Part shown: one piece after another, positions 8,959 to 17,788 of the stretch
Layout of the letters: each line of letters opens with the position of its first letter
Position numbering within the stretch: the first letter of the stretch is position 1
NCBI GenBank assembly: GCA_015068345.1
Contig: SVKS01000010.1
Location: 1-36,247, forward strand
Direction of reading: 5' to 3'
Source: Oscillospiraceae bacterium
GTDB lineage: Bacteria > Bacillota > Clostridia > Oscillospirales > QAMX01
Length of the DNA: 36,247 nucleotides
Program-made: the position numbers and the translations under genes
Notes under the pieces: generated by a model
What the model was told of the DNA's origin: nothing
Seen by the model: the letters and a program-made list of their open reading frames with translations, nothing else
Databases searched by the model: none

Positions 8959-10281
8959 ATGGCAAAAATTACCTTCATGGGCGCCGGCAGCACCGTGTTC
9001 GCCCGTAACGTCATCGGCGACTGTCTGTGCAGTGAGGTTCTGCGGGACAGCGAATTCGCCCTCTATGACATTGACGCCAAGCGTCTTGCCGAAAGCCACG
9101 AAATTCTGGAAGCCATGAACCAGACCCTGGGCGGCTACGGCACCATCAAGTCCTACCTGGGCGTGGAAAACCGCAAGGAAGCCCTCCGGGGTGCCGACTT
9201 TGTGGTGGACGCCATCCAGGTTGGTCTTTACGATCCCTGCACCATCATCGACTTCGAAGTTCCCAAGAAGTACGGCCTGCGCCAGACCATTGGCGACACC
9301 CTGGGCATCGGCGGTATCATGCGCGCCCTGCGTACCATCCCCGTTCTGGCGGATTTTGCCAGGGACATGGAGGAGGTTTGCCCCAACGCCTGGTTCCTGA
9401 ACTACACAAACCCCATGGCCATGCTTTCGGGTTACATGCAGCGCTACACCGGCGTCAAGACCATCGGTCTGTGCCACAGCGTGCAGGTTTGCTCCGAAGG
9501 GCTCCTGAAGCAGCTGGGCATGGAAGACAAGCTGGAAGGCCGCAAGGAACTGATCGCCGGTATCAACCACATGGGTTGGCTCCTGCGCCTGGAAGACAAG
9601 AACGGCGTGGACCTTTACCCCGAAATCAAACGTCGCGTGGCCGAGAAGTTTGCCAGCGGTGAAAAGTGGGACGACATGGTCCGCTTTGACTACATCCGCC
9701 GCTTCGGTTACTACTGCACCGAATCCTCCGAACATAACTCGGAATACAACCCCTTCTACATCAAGAGCAAGTATCCCGAACTCATCGATGACTACAAGAT
9801 CCCCCTGGATGAATATCCCCGCCGCTGCGTAAATCAGATCGCCGGCTGGCAGAAGGAATACGAGGATCTCAAGGCCTCCGGTAGCATTGGCCACACCCGT
9901 TCCCGTGAATACGCTTCCCACATCATGGAAGCCATGGTTTCCGGCAAGACCTACCAGATCGGCGGTAACGTTCTCAACAACGGTCTCATCGATAACCTCC
10001 CCGCCGACGCCTGCGTGGAAGTTCCCTGTCTGATCAACGGCAGCGGTCTCTATCCCACCCACGTTGGTAAGCTCCCGGTACAGTGCGCCGCCATGAACAT
10101 GACCAACATCAACGTTCAGCTTCTCACCATCGAAGCCGCCGTCACCGGCAAGAAGGATCACATCTACCAAGCCGCCATGCTGGATCCCCATACCGGCAGT
10201 GAGCTTTCCATCGACGAAATCGTTGCCATGGTGGACGACCTGATCGAAGCCCACGGCGATTGGCTGCCCAAGTACAACTAA
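8959..10281 (+). CDS. Glycoside hydrolase family 4 (alpha-galactosidase MelA-like)
   Basis: GH4 enzymes cleave glycosides by an NAD+- and Mn2+-dependent redox mechanism in the cytoplasm. The 440-residue protein starts with a dinucleotide-binding motif ITFMGAGST. It has NPMA at 151-154, and the metal-binding pair C172-H173 in GLCHSVQ with H204 in INHMGWLL. CHSVQ is typical of the alpha-galactosidase/alpha-galacturonidase branch rather than the 6-phospho-glycosidase branch (CHN), so an unphosphorylated alpha-galactoside or uronide is the likely substrate. AAAGGA precedes the ATG. No sugar transporter lies next to it, so the uptake route is not shown. It is probably co-transcribed with its neighbours. 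Confidence 0.88.
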   Translation: MAKITFMGAGSTVFARNVIGDCLCSEVLRDSEFALYDIDAKRLAESHEILEAMNQTLGGYGTIKSYLGVENRKEALRGADFVVDAIQVGLYDPCTIIDFEVPKKYGLRQTIGDTLGIGGIMRALRTIPVLADFARDMEEVCPNAWFLNYTNPMAMLSGYMQRYTGVKTIGLCHSVQVCSEGLLKQLGMEDKLEGRKELIAGINHMGWLLRLEDKNGVDLYPEIKRRVAEKFASGEKWDDMVRFDYIRRFGYYCTESSEHNSEYNPFYIKSKYPELIDDYKIPLDEYPRRCVNQIAGWQKEYEDLKASGSIGHTRSREYASHIMEAMVSGKTYQIGGNVLNNGLIDNLPADACVEVPCLINGSGLYPTHVGKLPVQCAAMNMTNINVQLLTIEAAVTGKKDHIYQAAMLDPHTGSELSIDEIVAMVDDLIEAHGDWLPKYN

Positions 10282-10328
10282 TCATTCCCCCTATTTCCGC
10301 ATAAAATAGCCTGAAAGGAAGTGAATGT

Positions 10329-10949
10329 ATGCGAATTTGTGTTTACGGCGCCTCCAGCTCCGCTCTGGATCCTATCTTTTACACCGAAGCCGAAAGAATG
10401 GGCCGCATCCTGGCAAGTCACGGACACGGTCTGGTATTTGGCGGCGGTCGGGAAGGTCTGATGGGCGCATCCGCCCGGGGAGCCCATTCCATGAATGGGG
10501 AAATCATCGGCATCGCCCCCCGCTTTTTCGATATGCCCGGCATTCTTTACGAGCATTGCACCGAAACCATCTACACCGAAACCATGCGGGAACGGAAGCA
10601 CCTTTTGGAAAAGCTTTCCGAAGCCTGCATCGTCCTGCCCGGCGGCATCGGCACCTATGAAGAATTCTTCGAAATGCTGACCCTGAAACAATTGGGACAA
10701 AGTGATCGGGCCATCATCCTGGTCAACACAAAGGGCTACTTTGATCCCCTGATGGCTATGCTCCGGCACACCGAAGAGGAGGATTTCATGGGAGAATCGG
10801 TCTTTACCCTCTTCTCCCTGGTAGCCACCCCCGAGGAAGCCATGGAAGCCCTGGAAAACTACGTTCCCACCTCCGGCAGCGTTTCCGGCAAGTATGCCGA
10901 AATGGAAGAGGAACGCCTGGAAGACCTCCGGGAAGCCGAAGGAAAGTAA
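10329..10949 (+). CDS. LOG family protein (TIGR00730-type Rossmann fold)
   Basis: The 206-residue protein carries both LOG signatures: GGGREGLMG at 38-46 and PGGIGTYEE at 104-112, with the conserved R-K pair in MRERKHLL. Plant and bacterial LOG enzymes release cytokinin-type bases from nucleoside 5'-monophosphates. Many homologues, including this one, were formerly named lysine decarboxylase-like, which is misleading. In bacteria the natural substrate is often unknown, and general nucleoside-monophosphate hydrolysis is plausible. The acidic C-terminal tail (MEEERLEDLREAEG) is outside the core. It sits 47 bases after GH4 with an AAAGGAAG ribosome binding site, and a terminator follows at once. 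Confidence 0.88.
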   Translation: MRICVYGASSSALDPIFYTEAERMGRILASHGHGLVFGGGREGLMGASARGAHSMNGEIIGIAPRFFDMPGILYEHCTETIYTETMRERKHLLEKLSEACIVLPGGIGTYEEFFEMLTLKQLGQSDRAIILVNTKGYFDPLMAMLRHTEEEDFMGESVFTLFSLVATPEEAMEALENYVPTSGSVSGKYAEMEEERLEDLREAEGK

Positions 10950-10963
10950 TTCCCATCAAACAT

Positions 10964-11001
10964 AAAAACCATCCGTATGATAATCATACGGATGGTTTTT
11001 T
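10964..11001. terminator. Bidirectional intrinsic terminator
   Basis: A perfect 12-bp stem CCATCCGTATGA/TCATACGGATGG (10969-10980 with 10984-10995) has a TAA loop, with A5 before and T6 after. It separates the convergent LOG gene and ABC transporter operon and can work for both. Confidence 0.93.
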
Positions 11002-11012
11002 ATTTGGATATA

Positions 11013-12902
11013 TCAGGTTTTCATACCGGCGAACTGAGTCTGGTAGAGCTCGTAATACTTGCCCTTGGCGGCCAGCAGTTCTTCGTGGTTGCCTGCTTCC
11101 ACAATATGTCCCGCATCCAAAACGATAATCTTGTCGGCGTCCCGGATGGTGGAGAGGCGGTGGGCGATGATGAGGCTGGTGCGGTTTTCCATCAGCTTCA
11201 GCATGGCTTCCTGGATGTGAAGCTCGGTTCTGGTATCGATGCTCGAGGTAGCTTCGTCCAGAATGAGAATCTTGGGGTCTGCCAACACCGCTCTCGCAAT
11301 GGAAAGGAGCTGGCGCTGACCCTGGCTCAGATTGGAGCCCGATTCGGCCAGCATGGTGTCATAGCCCTCCGGCAGGCGGTCCACAAATTTATCCGCATTG
11401 GCAATCTTTGCCGCCGCAATAATATCGGCATCGCTTGCTTCCAGATTGCCGTACTTGATGTTTTCCTTGATGGTATCTAAGAAAAGCACCGTATCCTGAA
11501 GCACAATGGCGATGGCAGAGCGCAGAACGTCCTTTTTGATGTCCCGCACGTCCACTCCATCCACCTTGATGGCGCCCGAGTCGATCTCGTAGAAGCGGGT
11601 AAGGAGGTTGACGATGGTGGTCTTGCCGGAACCGGTGGCCCCCACAATGGCGATGCGCTGGCCCTTCTTTACGTGCAGGTCGAAGTCCCGCAGGACCTTT
11701 TCCCCCTCCACGTAGGAGAAGTGGATGTGTTCGAAGTCGATATCCCCCTGGATATCCTCCTTGGTCATGGGATGCTTGCCCTCGTCAATTTCGGGCTTTT
11801 GATCCATGATAGCGAACACACGCTCCGCACCAGCGATGGCGGTCTGGATGACGTTATACTGGTTGGCAATTTCGTTGATGGGTCGGTTGAACTGTTTGGA
11901 GTAGTTGATGAAGAGGGCAATGGTACCAATGGTGATCACGTCGGTCAGGGCCAGATAGCCGCCCAATGCGGCGATCACCAGGAAGCTGAAGTTCCCGATG
12001 AAGTTCATAACCGGGCCCATGATGGAGCCATAAATCTGTGCCTTGATAGCAGTGCCACGCATTTTGATGCTGATGGCTTCAAAATTGTCGTAGCTCTTCT
12101 TTTGGGTGGAATAGGCGGTAACCGTTTTGAGGGCCGTCACCTTTTCTTCCACGTCGCCGTTGAGCTGACCAAGAATGGCCTGTTGCTGTTTATAGTACTT
12201 GCGGCTGCGGCCGGCGATGAAACGGGTCACAAACATGCTCAGGGGGACCATCAGGATGTTCACAATGGCCAGGAGCCAGTTATAATAGAACATAACCGCC
12301 AGGACTCCGGTAACCGTCAGTACCGCCGACACCAGGGACGCCAGGGAGTTGGAGATGGTGTGGGAGATGGTATCCACGTCGTTGGTCATGCGGGACATGA
12401 TGTCGCCGTGGTTATGGGTGTCGGTATAACGGATCGGCAGGCGCATGATGCTGTGGAACAGATCATTCCGCATGGCCCGTACAGTGGAACGGGACAGCTT
12501 AGCCGCCAGAATTCCCTGAACACAGCTTACCGCCGCCTGAACGGCGTAGATCAAGGCCATGAAGAGGAGGAGCTTCACCAGGGCAGGCAGATTCACGTGC
12601 TCGTCCCCATTTTCCAGGGTGATCATATCAATGGCCTGACCCTGCAGTGCCGGGCCCACAAGGCCCAGGAGGGTCACCACCACAACGATGCCCACCAGAG
12701 ACAGCATCAGGTAACGGTCACGCCCGATGTAGCTGATCATGCGCTTGAGGGTACCCTTCATGTCCTTGGGCTTTTCCACAAACATGGGGCCGTGGGGACC
12801 TCTGGGACCGCCGCCACGGGGTCCGCCGCCGGGGCCACCGGGGCCTCTGCCGGGAGGAGGACCGGAGGGCTGCTGGACTTGTCTTTGTCTTTCGTTACTC
12901 AT
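11013..12902 (-). CDS. ABC exporter half-transporter, ATP-binding/permease (second subunit)
   Basis: A 629-residue fused membrane and ATPase protein of the MsbA/LmrA-like multidrug exporter class. The N-terminal 40 residues are Gly/Pro/Arg-rich low-complexity sequence. About six membrane helices follow (e.g. YLMLSLVGIVVVVTLLGLVG), then the ATPase domain with Walker A GATGSGKT, Walker B ILILDEATSSID with a normal catalytic Glu, and H-loop IAHRLST. The signature is LSQGQ rather than LSGGQ. Together with the degenerate Walker B and H-loop of the partner gene, this is the pattern of heterodimeric exporters such as TM287/288 and BmrCD. It overlaps the partner by 4 bases (ATGA) and is last in the marR operon. 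The transported substrate is unknown. Confidence 0.92.
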   Translation of the reverse strand: MSNERQRQVQQPSGPPPGRGPGGPGGGPRGGGPRGPHGPMFVEKPKDMKGTLKRMISYIGRDRYLMLSLVGIVVVVTLLGLVGPALQGQAIDMITLENGDEHVNLPALVKLLLFMALIYAVQAAVSCVQGILAAKLSRSTVRAMRNDLFHSIMRLPIRYTDTHNHGDIMSRMTNDVDTISHTISNSLASLVSAVLTVTGVLAVMFYYNWLLAIVNILMVPLSMFVTRFIAGRSRKYYKQQQAILGQLNGDVEEKVTALKTVTAYSTQKKSYDNFEAISIKMRGTAIKAQIYGSIMGPVMNFIGNFSFLVIAALGGYLALTDVITIGTIALFINYSKQFNRPINEIANQYNVIQTAIAGAERVFAIMDQKPEIDEGKHPMTKEDIQGDIDFEHIHFSYVEGEKVLRDFDLHVKKGQRIAIVGATGSGKTTIVNLLTRFYEIDSGAIKVDGVDVRDIKKDVLRSAIAIVLQDTVLFLDTIKENIKYGNLEASDADIIAAAKIANADKFVDRLPEGYDTMLAESGSNLSQGQRQLLSIARAVLADPKILILDEATSSIDTRTELHIQEAMLKLMENRTSLIIAHRLSTIRDADKIIVLDAGHIVEAGNHEELLAAKGKYYELYQTQFAGMKT

Positions 12903-14620
12903 ACTTCAGCGTCCTCCCTGATTTGAGAATTGTAAATATCGCGATAGACTTCGCTGGTTGCCATCAGTTCCTTGTGGGGACCCACAGCCACCACCTCACC
13001 GTTATCCAAAACGATGATGCGGTCGGCGGAAAGAACGCTGGCAATGCGCTGGGCAATGGTAATGACGGTGGTATCTCCCATCTGGGCATTCAGCTCCTCC
13101 CGCAGCTTGGCTTCGGTCTTGAAGTCCAGGGCGGAGGTGGAGTCGTCGAAAATAACCACCTGGGGCTTTTTTACCAGAGCCCGGGCAATGGCGATTCTCT
13201 GTTTTTGCCCACCGGACAGGGAGGTACCCTTTTCGCTGATCTGGGTCTGGTAACCGTCGTTGAATTTCTGGATGTATTCATCGGCCTGGGCGATCTTTGC
13301 CGCCGTCATGCCCTCTTCCTCGGTATATGTGGCGTTGCCGTAGCAGATATTCTCCATCACGGTACCGCTGAAAATATTGCTGGACTGGAGCACGTAGCCG
13401 ATCTTGTTACGCAGGGTTTCCAGGTTATATTCCCGGACGTCCCGGCCGTTGATGGTGATGCGACCTTCGGTCACGTCGTAGAAACGGGGGATTAACTGCA
13501 CCAGGGAGGATTTACCCGAGCCGGTGGCGCCTAAAATGGCCACCTTCTCGCCACCCTTGATTTCCAGGTTGACGTTTTTCACCGCCGGAACCCCGGAGGA
13601 AGCGGGATAGCGGAAGGTCACGTTTTCAAAGCGGATACTTTCCACCTTTTCTTCCCCGTCAAAGCCACCATCCTTGATGGAGGGAACGGTGTCCAACACC
13701 TCCAGAATACGCTGAGCAGAAACCGAAGCACGGGTGATATTCATGAAGGTCATGGAAAGCATCATCACCGACATGAGCACCTGAGCGATGTAGGAAATGG
13801 CCGCCATGACTTCGCCCACCTGCATGGCACGGGCTTCCACCTGGTAACCGCCGATCATGATGATGGCCACGGTGGAAATATTCATGATGATGGAAAGGGC
13901 GGGGCCAAAGAAGGCAAAGGTGGTTCCCACGGTGTACTGGACCTTCAACAGGTCCTCATTGGCTTCGTGGAATTTTTCGATTTCTTCGTTTTCACGAACC
14001 AGCGACTTGATGATACGGGCACCGCTGATGTCTTCCCGCATTTTGCTGTTGAGTCGATCCAGTTTCCCCTGCATCACCTTAAAGAGGGGACGGGCCTTTT
14101 TGAACACCAGGTAGATCACCAGGAATTGGATGGGCATGGATACCAGCATGACCAAGCCAAACTTAATGTTCAGGGTCAACATCATGATGATACCGCCGAT
14201 GAAGAACACCGGAGCCCGGACGAACATACGCAAAACAGATGCCACAAAGTCGGCGGTGGCGGTGACGTCGTTGGTCAAACGGGTAATCAGCGAACCAACG
14301 GTGAAGTTGTCGGTCTGCTCAAAGGAAAAGCTCATAACCTTTTTGTAAAGGTCCCGGCGCAGGTCATTGGCAAAGGATTGGGCCGCAGTGATGGAAAAGG
14401 CCCCGGACAAAATACCACACAGGCCACCAAAGGCCACCAGAATCAGCATTTTGATACCCGTGCGAATGATCAGCTCCAGATTCCCCCCCATAACACCATC
14501 GTCCACGATGGAGGCCATCAGGCTGGGCTGTGTCAGGTCGATGGCCACTTCGCCGATCATGGCAAGGGGCGCAAGAATAGCCAACCACCAGTAGGGCTTG
14601 AGGTACTTCGCAAGTCTCAT
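12899..14620 (-). CDS. ABC exporter half-transporter with degenerate ATP site (first subunit)
   Basis: A 573-residue membrane-ATPase fusion, partner of the following gene. Six predicted helices occupy about residues 10-300. The ATPase part shows Walker A GATGSGKS at 364-371, canonical LSGGQ at 468-472, and Walker B VVIFDDSTSALD, in which the catalytic Glu is Asp (D493). The H-loop His is Gln (Q524 in TIAQRIAS). These two changes, with the partner's LSQGQ signature, would combine into one non-hydrolysing nucleotide site and leave one active site. That is well known for heterodimeric bacterial exporters. It starts within the marR stop codon (ATGA overlap), so regulator and transporter are translated from one message. 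The likely role is export of a toxic or lipophilic compound; the substrate is unknown. Confidence 0.93.
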   Translation of the reverse strand: MRLAKYLKPYWWLAILAPLAMIGEVAIDLTQPSLMASIVDDGVMGGNLELIIRTGIKMLILVAFGGLCGILSGAFSITAAQSFANDLRRDLYKKVMSFSFEQTDNFTVGSLITRLTNDVTATADFVASVLRMFVRAPVFFIGGIIMMLTLNIKFGLVMLVSMPIQFLVIYLVFKKARPLFKVMQGKLDRLNSKMREDISGARIIKSLVRENEEIEKFHEANEDLLKVQYTVGTTFAFFGPALSIIMNISTVAIIMIGGYQVEARAMQVGEVMAAISYIAQVLMSVMMLSMTFMNITRASVSAQRILEVLDTVPSIKDGGFDGEEKVESIRFENVTFRYPASSGVPAVKNVNLEIKGGEKVAILGATGSGKSSLVQLIPRFYDVTEGRITINGRDVREYNLETLRNKIGYVLQSSNIFSGTVMENICYGNATYTEEEGMTAAKIAQADEYIQKFNDGYQTQISEKGTSLSGGQKQRIAIARALVKKPQVVIFDDSTSALDFKTEAKLREELNAQMGDTTVITIAQRIASVLSADRIIVLDNGEVVAVGPHKELMATSEVYRDIYNSQIREDAEV

Positions 14621-15066
14621 AGATTCATTCCTTCCAGGTTTTGGTTCATTTTGGCAAATATGCGACGGATCATCTGCTTTTCATCCTCCGAAAAGCCCTC
14701 CACCAACTGCATATCCACCTTGTAGAATTCGCTGTGAATCCGATCATTCAATGCCTGCCCTTCCTCGGTCAGGTAGACCCGGACACTTCGCTGATCGTTT
14801 TCATCGGGTCGCCGCTCCAGAAGTCCGGCCCGTTCCATTTTTTGCAGGGTAACGCTGACCGTTGGAGGACTTACGTTGGTGCGCTTGGCAAGCTCCAGCT
14901 GGGTCAGCCCATCCTCGTGTCCCAGGTGGAACATGATCCCCCGATAGCTTTGGGAAAGACCCACGTGTTCCCCGGCTTTACGCAGGCAGTCATGCAACCG
15001 TTTGCTGGTGGCCGATAATTCCATGCCAATGGTCGGCTCCGGTCGATCACAGGGTTTCGTAGCCAA
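14617..15066 (-). CDS. MarR family transcriptional regulator
   Basis: A winged helix-turn-helix repressor of 149 residues, if the start is the TTG at 15066. The motif GLTQLELAKRTNVSPPTVSVTLQKMERAGLL is the recognition helix region (only the family pattern is meant here), and the wing follows with RRPDENDQRSVRVYLTEEG. The track start at 15135 would place the protein start inside the promoter and palindrome. The TTG has a good GGGAGG site 9 bases upstream within the shorter transcript. The gene lies directly before two ABC half-transporters with overlapping ends, the usual layout for an autoregulated MarR efflux operon. A perfect inverted repeat between promoter and start is the likely binding site. 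The inducer is unknown. Confidence 0.9.
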   Translation of the reverse strand: MATKPCDRPEPTIGMELSATSKRLHDCLRKAGEHVGLSQSYRGIMFHLGHEDGLTQLELAKRTNVSPPTVSVTLQKMERAGLLERRPDENDQRSVRVYLTEEGQALNDRIHSEFYKVDMQLVEGFSEDEKQMIRRIFAKMNQNLEGMNL

Positions 15067-15087
15067 TTTGTATTTCCTCCCTTCCGA

Positions 15088-15113
15088 ATTATTTAGTTTT
15101 CTAACTAAATAAT
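15088..15113. promoter_or_regulatory. Probable MarR operator (perfect palindrome)
   Basis: ATTATTTAGTT (15088-15098) and AACTAAATAAT (15103-15113) are perfect 11-bp arms around a 4-base centre. The site begins one base downstream of the -10 box of the marR operon, so a bound dimer would block transcription. The core TTAGTT-N4-AACTAA is typical of MarR family operators. Binding is inferred. Confidence 0.8.
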
Positions 15114-15142
15114 AGTATAGCATCTGCCCCCCCATAAGTCAA
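15114..15142 (-). promoter_or_regulatory. Sigma-A type promoter of the marR-ABC operon
   Basis: On the minus strand, TTGACT (15142-15137), a 17-base spacer and TATACT (15119-15114) form a near-consensus promoter. It overlaps a hairpin at 15117-15153 and abuts the palindrome at 15088-15113. Confidence 0.85.
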
Positions 15143-15153
15143 GCAGATGCTAT
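15117..15153. terminator. Hairpin after clpC, overlapping the marR promoter
   Basis: ATAGCATCTGC (15117-15127) pairs perfectly with GCAGATGCTAT (15143-15153) around a 15-base loop, just after the clpC stop. It may end clpC transcription, but no clean T-run follows on the minus strand (ACTATTATTTAG), so termination is uncertain. The loop holds the marR -35 box. Confidence 0.5.
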
Positions 15154-15161
15154 GCTTTTCT

Positions 15162-17381
15162 TCACTTTTTTGAAGCAGGAACGCCAATCACCAGCTTTCC
15201 TTCCTGAACATCCAGTCGCAGGATATCCCCCGCATGGTATGTGTCGCCGATCCATCCGTCGGAAATGGGTTCCTCCACCAATTGTCGGATCAGTCGCCGC
15301 AGAGGCCGAGCTCCATAGCGGGGATCGTACCCCATTTCCGCAAATTTGCCCGGTACCTCCTCCCCATATTCCAGGATAAGGCCCAATTCCCTGGTTCGCT
15401 TCTGAGTTTCCCCCAAAAGCCGGATGGCAATCTGCTCCAAGTCTCCCTTCCCAAGGGGGGAGAAGACCACCACCTCATCGATTCGGTTGAAGAATTCCGG
15501 ACGCAGGGTCTTTTGCGCAGTTTCCAACACCGGCCGATTTTTATCCTTCCGTTCAAATCCCACGGGGCGAACATTTTCCCCGGTTCCCAGATTAGAGGTC
15601 ATCACCACCACCGTATTCAGGAAGGATACCACCCTGCCCAGACCATCGGTCAATCTTCCATCCTCCAAAAGTTGCAAAAGTAAATTCAGGATGTCCGGAT
15701 GGGCCTTCTCAATTTCATCAAACAGGATAATACTGTACGGTTTTTTTCGCACCGCTTCGGTAAGCTGTCCCCCCTCCTCATGGCCCACGTACCCCGGGGG
15801 CGAACCCACCAGGCGGCTTTGACTGGGCTTTTCCATGTATTCCGACATATCAATCCGCACCATGGCGTCCCGACTGCCAAACATGCATTCCGCCAAGGCT
15901 TTGCAAAGCTCGGTTTTCCCCACTCCGGTGGGTCCCAAAAACAAAAAGGATCCCACTGGACGCCCCGGTTCCTTGAGCCCCAATCTTCCTCGCCGCACTG
16001 CCCGACACACCGCTGAAACCGCCTGATCTTGCCCCACTACCCATTGATGAAGGGCTTTCTCTAGAGTCTCCAATTGCTGGCTCTCCCCCACTGTTAACCG
16101 ATCCAGAGGTACTCCCGTCCGCAGGGACACCACCCTGTCCACGTCGCTGGGGCGAAGCGACTCCGCCCCCGTAAACCTGGCCCTGCTAGCCGCTTCATCC
16201 AGAAGATCCACCGCCTTGTCCGGCAAACGGCGGCTGGGCAGGTATTGGATGGACCGATCCACCACCAGAGGCAGAATTTCCCTGGAAATCCGAATACCAT
16301 GATGGGCTTCGTACCGGGGCCGGAGACCATCCAAAATCTCCACCGTGGCATCCCGATGGGGTTCCTCCACCGGAACCACCGAGAAGCGCCGTTCCAGGGC
16401 ACTATCCTTTTCCACATACTTCCGGTACTCCCCCCAGGTGGTGGCTCCGATCAGATGGAGGTCCCCCCGGGCCAGGGCGGGTTTCAGGATATTTGCCGCA
16501 TCAATAGCGCCATCCGCACCCCCAGCTCCCACCAGAGTATGGATTTCGTCGATAAACAAAATGATATTATCCGCCCTGCACACTTCCCGCAAAATTGCCT
16601 TGATACGCTCTTCAAACTCCCCCCGGTACTTTGTCCCGGCAATGACCGAAGAGAGTTCCAGATCCAAAATTCGCTTATTTACAAGACATTCCGGTACCCG
16701 GCCATCCCGAATGGCCAGCGCAAGGCCCTCCACCACGGCGGTCTTTCCCACTCCTGGATCCCCCACCAGGCAGGGATTATTTTTTGTCCTGCGGCACAGA
16801 ATATGGATCAGCTGGCCTATCTCCTCCTCCCGTGCTACCACCGGATCCAATCGACCCTCCTCCGCCATGGTGGTAAGATCGGTTCCAAACCGAAGGAGGG
16901 AATCGTTGATGACACTGCTCCGCTTTACAGGGCGATATATTTTGGGTGGTTGCAAAAGATCGCCGACTCCTTCTACCATGGTTTGCAGGGGAGCATCCAA
17001 CTGCTTTATGACTTCCATTGCGGTGCCCTTTTCCTCCCGTAACAGGGCAAAAAGCAGATGATCGCACCCCACCTCACCAGCTCCAAGCCGTTCGGCTTCC
17101 CATCCCGCCTGTTCCAATATGTGTTTTCCGTGGGGCGTCATTCCACGTGGCGGCATGTCCCAATTCCCCTTTCCCACCAAGCGTAACACCACTTCCTCCA
17201 CCGCCTTCTTCCGGAGACCAGCTTGCTTCAAAATGGTTTGCCCTTCGTTTTCGCTGGCCAACATTCCCCACAACAGGTGCTCACTCCCCACCGACGTGTG
17301 TCCCATTTGCCCGGCAAACGCAAAAGCATCGGTCAACACCAGTTTTGTCCGGACTCCCAATCGATTGTATTTCTTTTCCAT
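15162..17381 (-). CDS. clpC: ClpC-type AAA+ unfoldase lacking the middle domain
   Basis: An ATP-dependent unfoldase expected to feed substrates to ClpP. The start at 17381 (MEKKYNRLG, after AGGAG) gives 739 residues; the track start adds 15 unlikely residues. Residues 1 to about 145 are the double Clp N-domain. D1 has Walker A GDPGVGKT at 207-214 and Walker B ILFIDE at 274-279. D2 has GPTGVGKT at 483-490 and LFDE at 553-556. A VGF tripeptide (607-609) sits where the ClpP-binding loop lies in ClpC. Between D1 and D2, EAASRARF (396-403) runs almost directly into PSDVDRVVSLRTGVPLDRL, so the middle coiled-coil/UVR domain of typical ClpC (about 810 residues) seems absent. No ctsR, mcsA or mcsB lies nearby, and I saw no CtsR box. 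Confidence 0.9.
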   Translation of the reverse strand: MEKKYNRLGVRTKLVLTDAFAFAGQMGHTSVGSEHLLWGMLASENEGQTILKQAGLRKKAVEEVVLRLVGKGNWDMPPRGMTPHGKHILEQAGWEAERLGAGEVGCDHLLFALLREEKGTAMEVIKQLDAPLQTMVEGVGDLLQPPKIYRPVKRSSVINDSLLRFGTDLTTMAEEGRLDPVVAREEEIGQLIHILCRRTKNNPCLVGDPGVGKTAVVEGLALAIRDGRVPECLVNKRILDLELSSVIAGTKYRGEFEERIKAILREVCRADNIILFIDEIHTLVGAGGADGAIDAANILKPALARGDLHLIGATTWGEYRKYVEKDSALERRFSVVPVEEPHRDATVEILDGLRPRYEAHHGIRISREILPLVVDRSIQYLPSRRLPDKAVDLLDEAASRARFTGAESLRPSDVDRVVSLRTGVPLDRLTVGESQQLETLEKALHQWVVGQDQAVSAVCRAVRRGRLGLKEPGRPVGSFLFLGPTGVGKTELCKALAECMFGSRDAMVRIDMSEYMEKPSQSRLVGSPPGYVGHEEGGQLTEAVRKKPYSIILFDEIEKAHPDILNLLLQLLEDGRLTDGLGRVVSFLNTVVVMTSNLGTGENVRPVGFERKDKNRPVLETAQKTLRPEFFNRIDEVVVFSPLGKGDLEQIAIRLLGETQKRTRELGLILEYGEEVPGKFAEMGYDPRYGARPLRRLIRQLVEEPISDGWIGDTYHAGDILRLDVQEGKLVIGVPASKK

Positions 17382-17490
17382 ATTCTTCTCCTTTTGGCAC
17401 CCATTTCCCGGTTTTTTGGGAATCAATTCCTATTTGTAGGTATCATAATCGGTTTTCAAAAAAAATATTCACGATTTCTCAATTTAGGTG

Positions 17491-17719
<229 letters not shown>

Positions 17720-17740
17720 TTATTCTCGAAGGAGCCATGT

Positions 17741-17769
17741 CGGAGCCGCTTTCTGCGGCTCCGATTTTT
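17741..17769 (+). terminator. Intrinsic terminator after the ferredoxin
   Basis: Nine-bp GC-rich stem CGGAGCCGC/GCGGCTCCG (17741-17749 with 17755-17763), loop TTTCT, followed by ATTTTT. A second upstream GGAGCC (17731-17736) could offer an alternative pairing. Confidence 0.88.
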
Positions 17770-17788
17770 CCTTTTTAGAGGAGGAGCT

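Noticed and set aside
8953-10254. 433-aa minus-strand ORF opposite GH4
   Set aside because: Same antisense effect; the plus-strand frame has all GH4 motifs.
11673-12926. 417-aa plus-strand ORF opposite the ABC transporter
   Set aside because: Antisense of a well-supported ATPase domain; His/Gln-rich composition typical of shadow frames.
15067-15135. Longer MarR start at ATG 15135
   Set aside because: It would run through the -10 box and operator palindrome; the predicted transcript starts downstream of it, and TTG 15066 has a proper ribosome binding site.
17382-17490. CtsR operator upstream of clpC
   Set aside because: I looked for the tandem GTCAAA-type repeat and did not find it; only a short TTCCC/GGGAA inverted repeat (17405-17422) is present, too weak to name.
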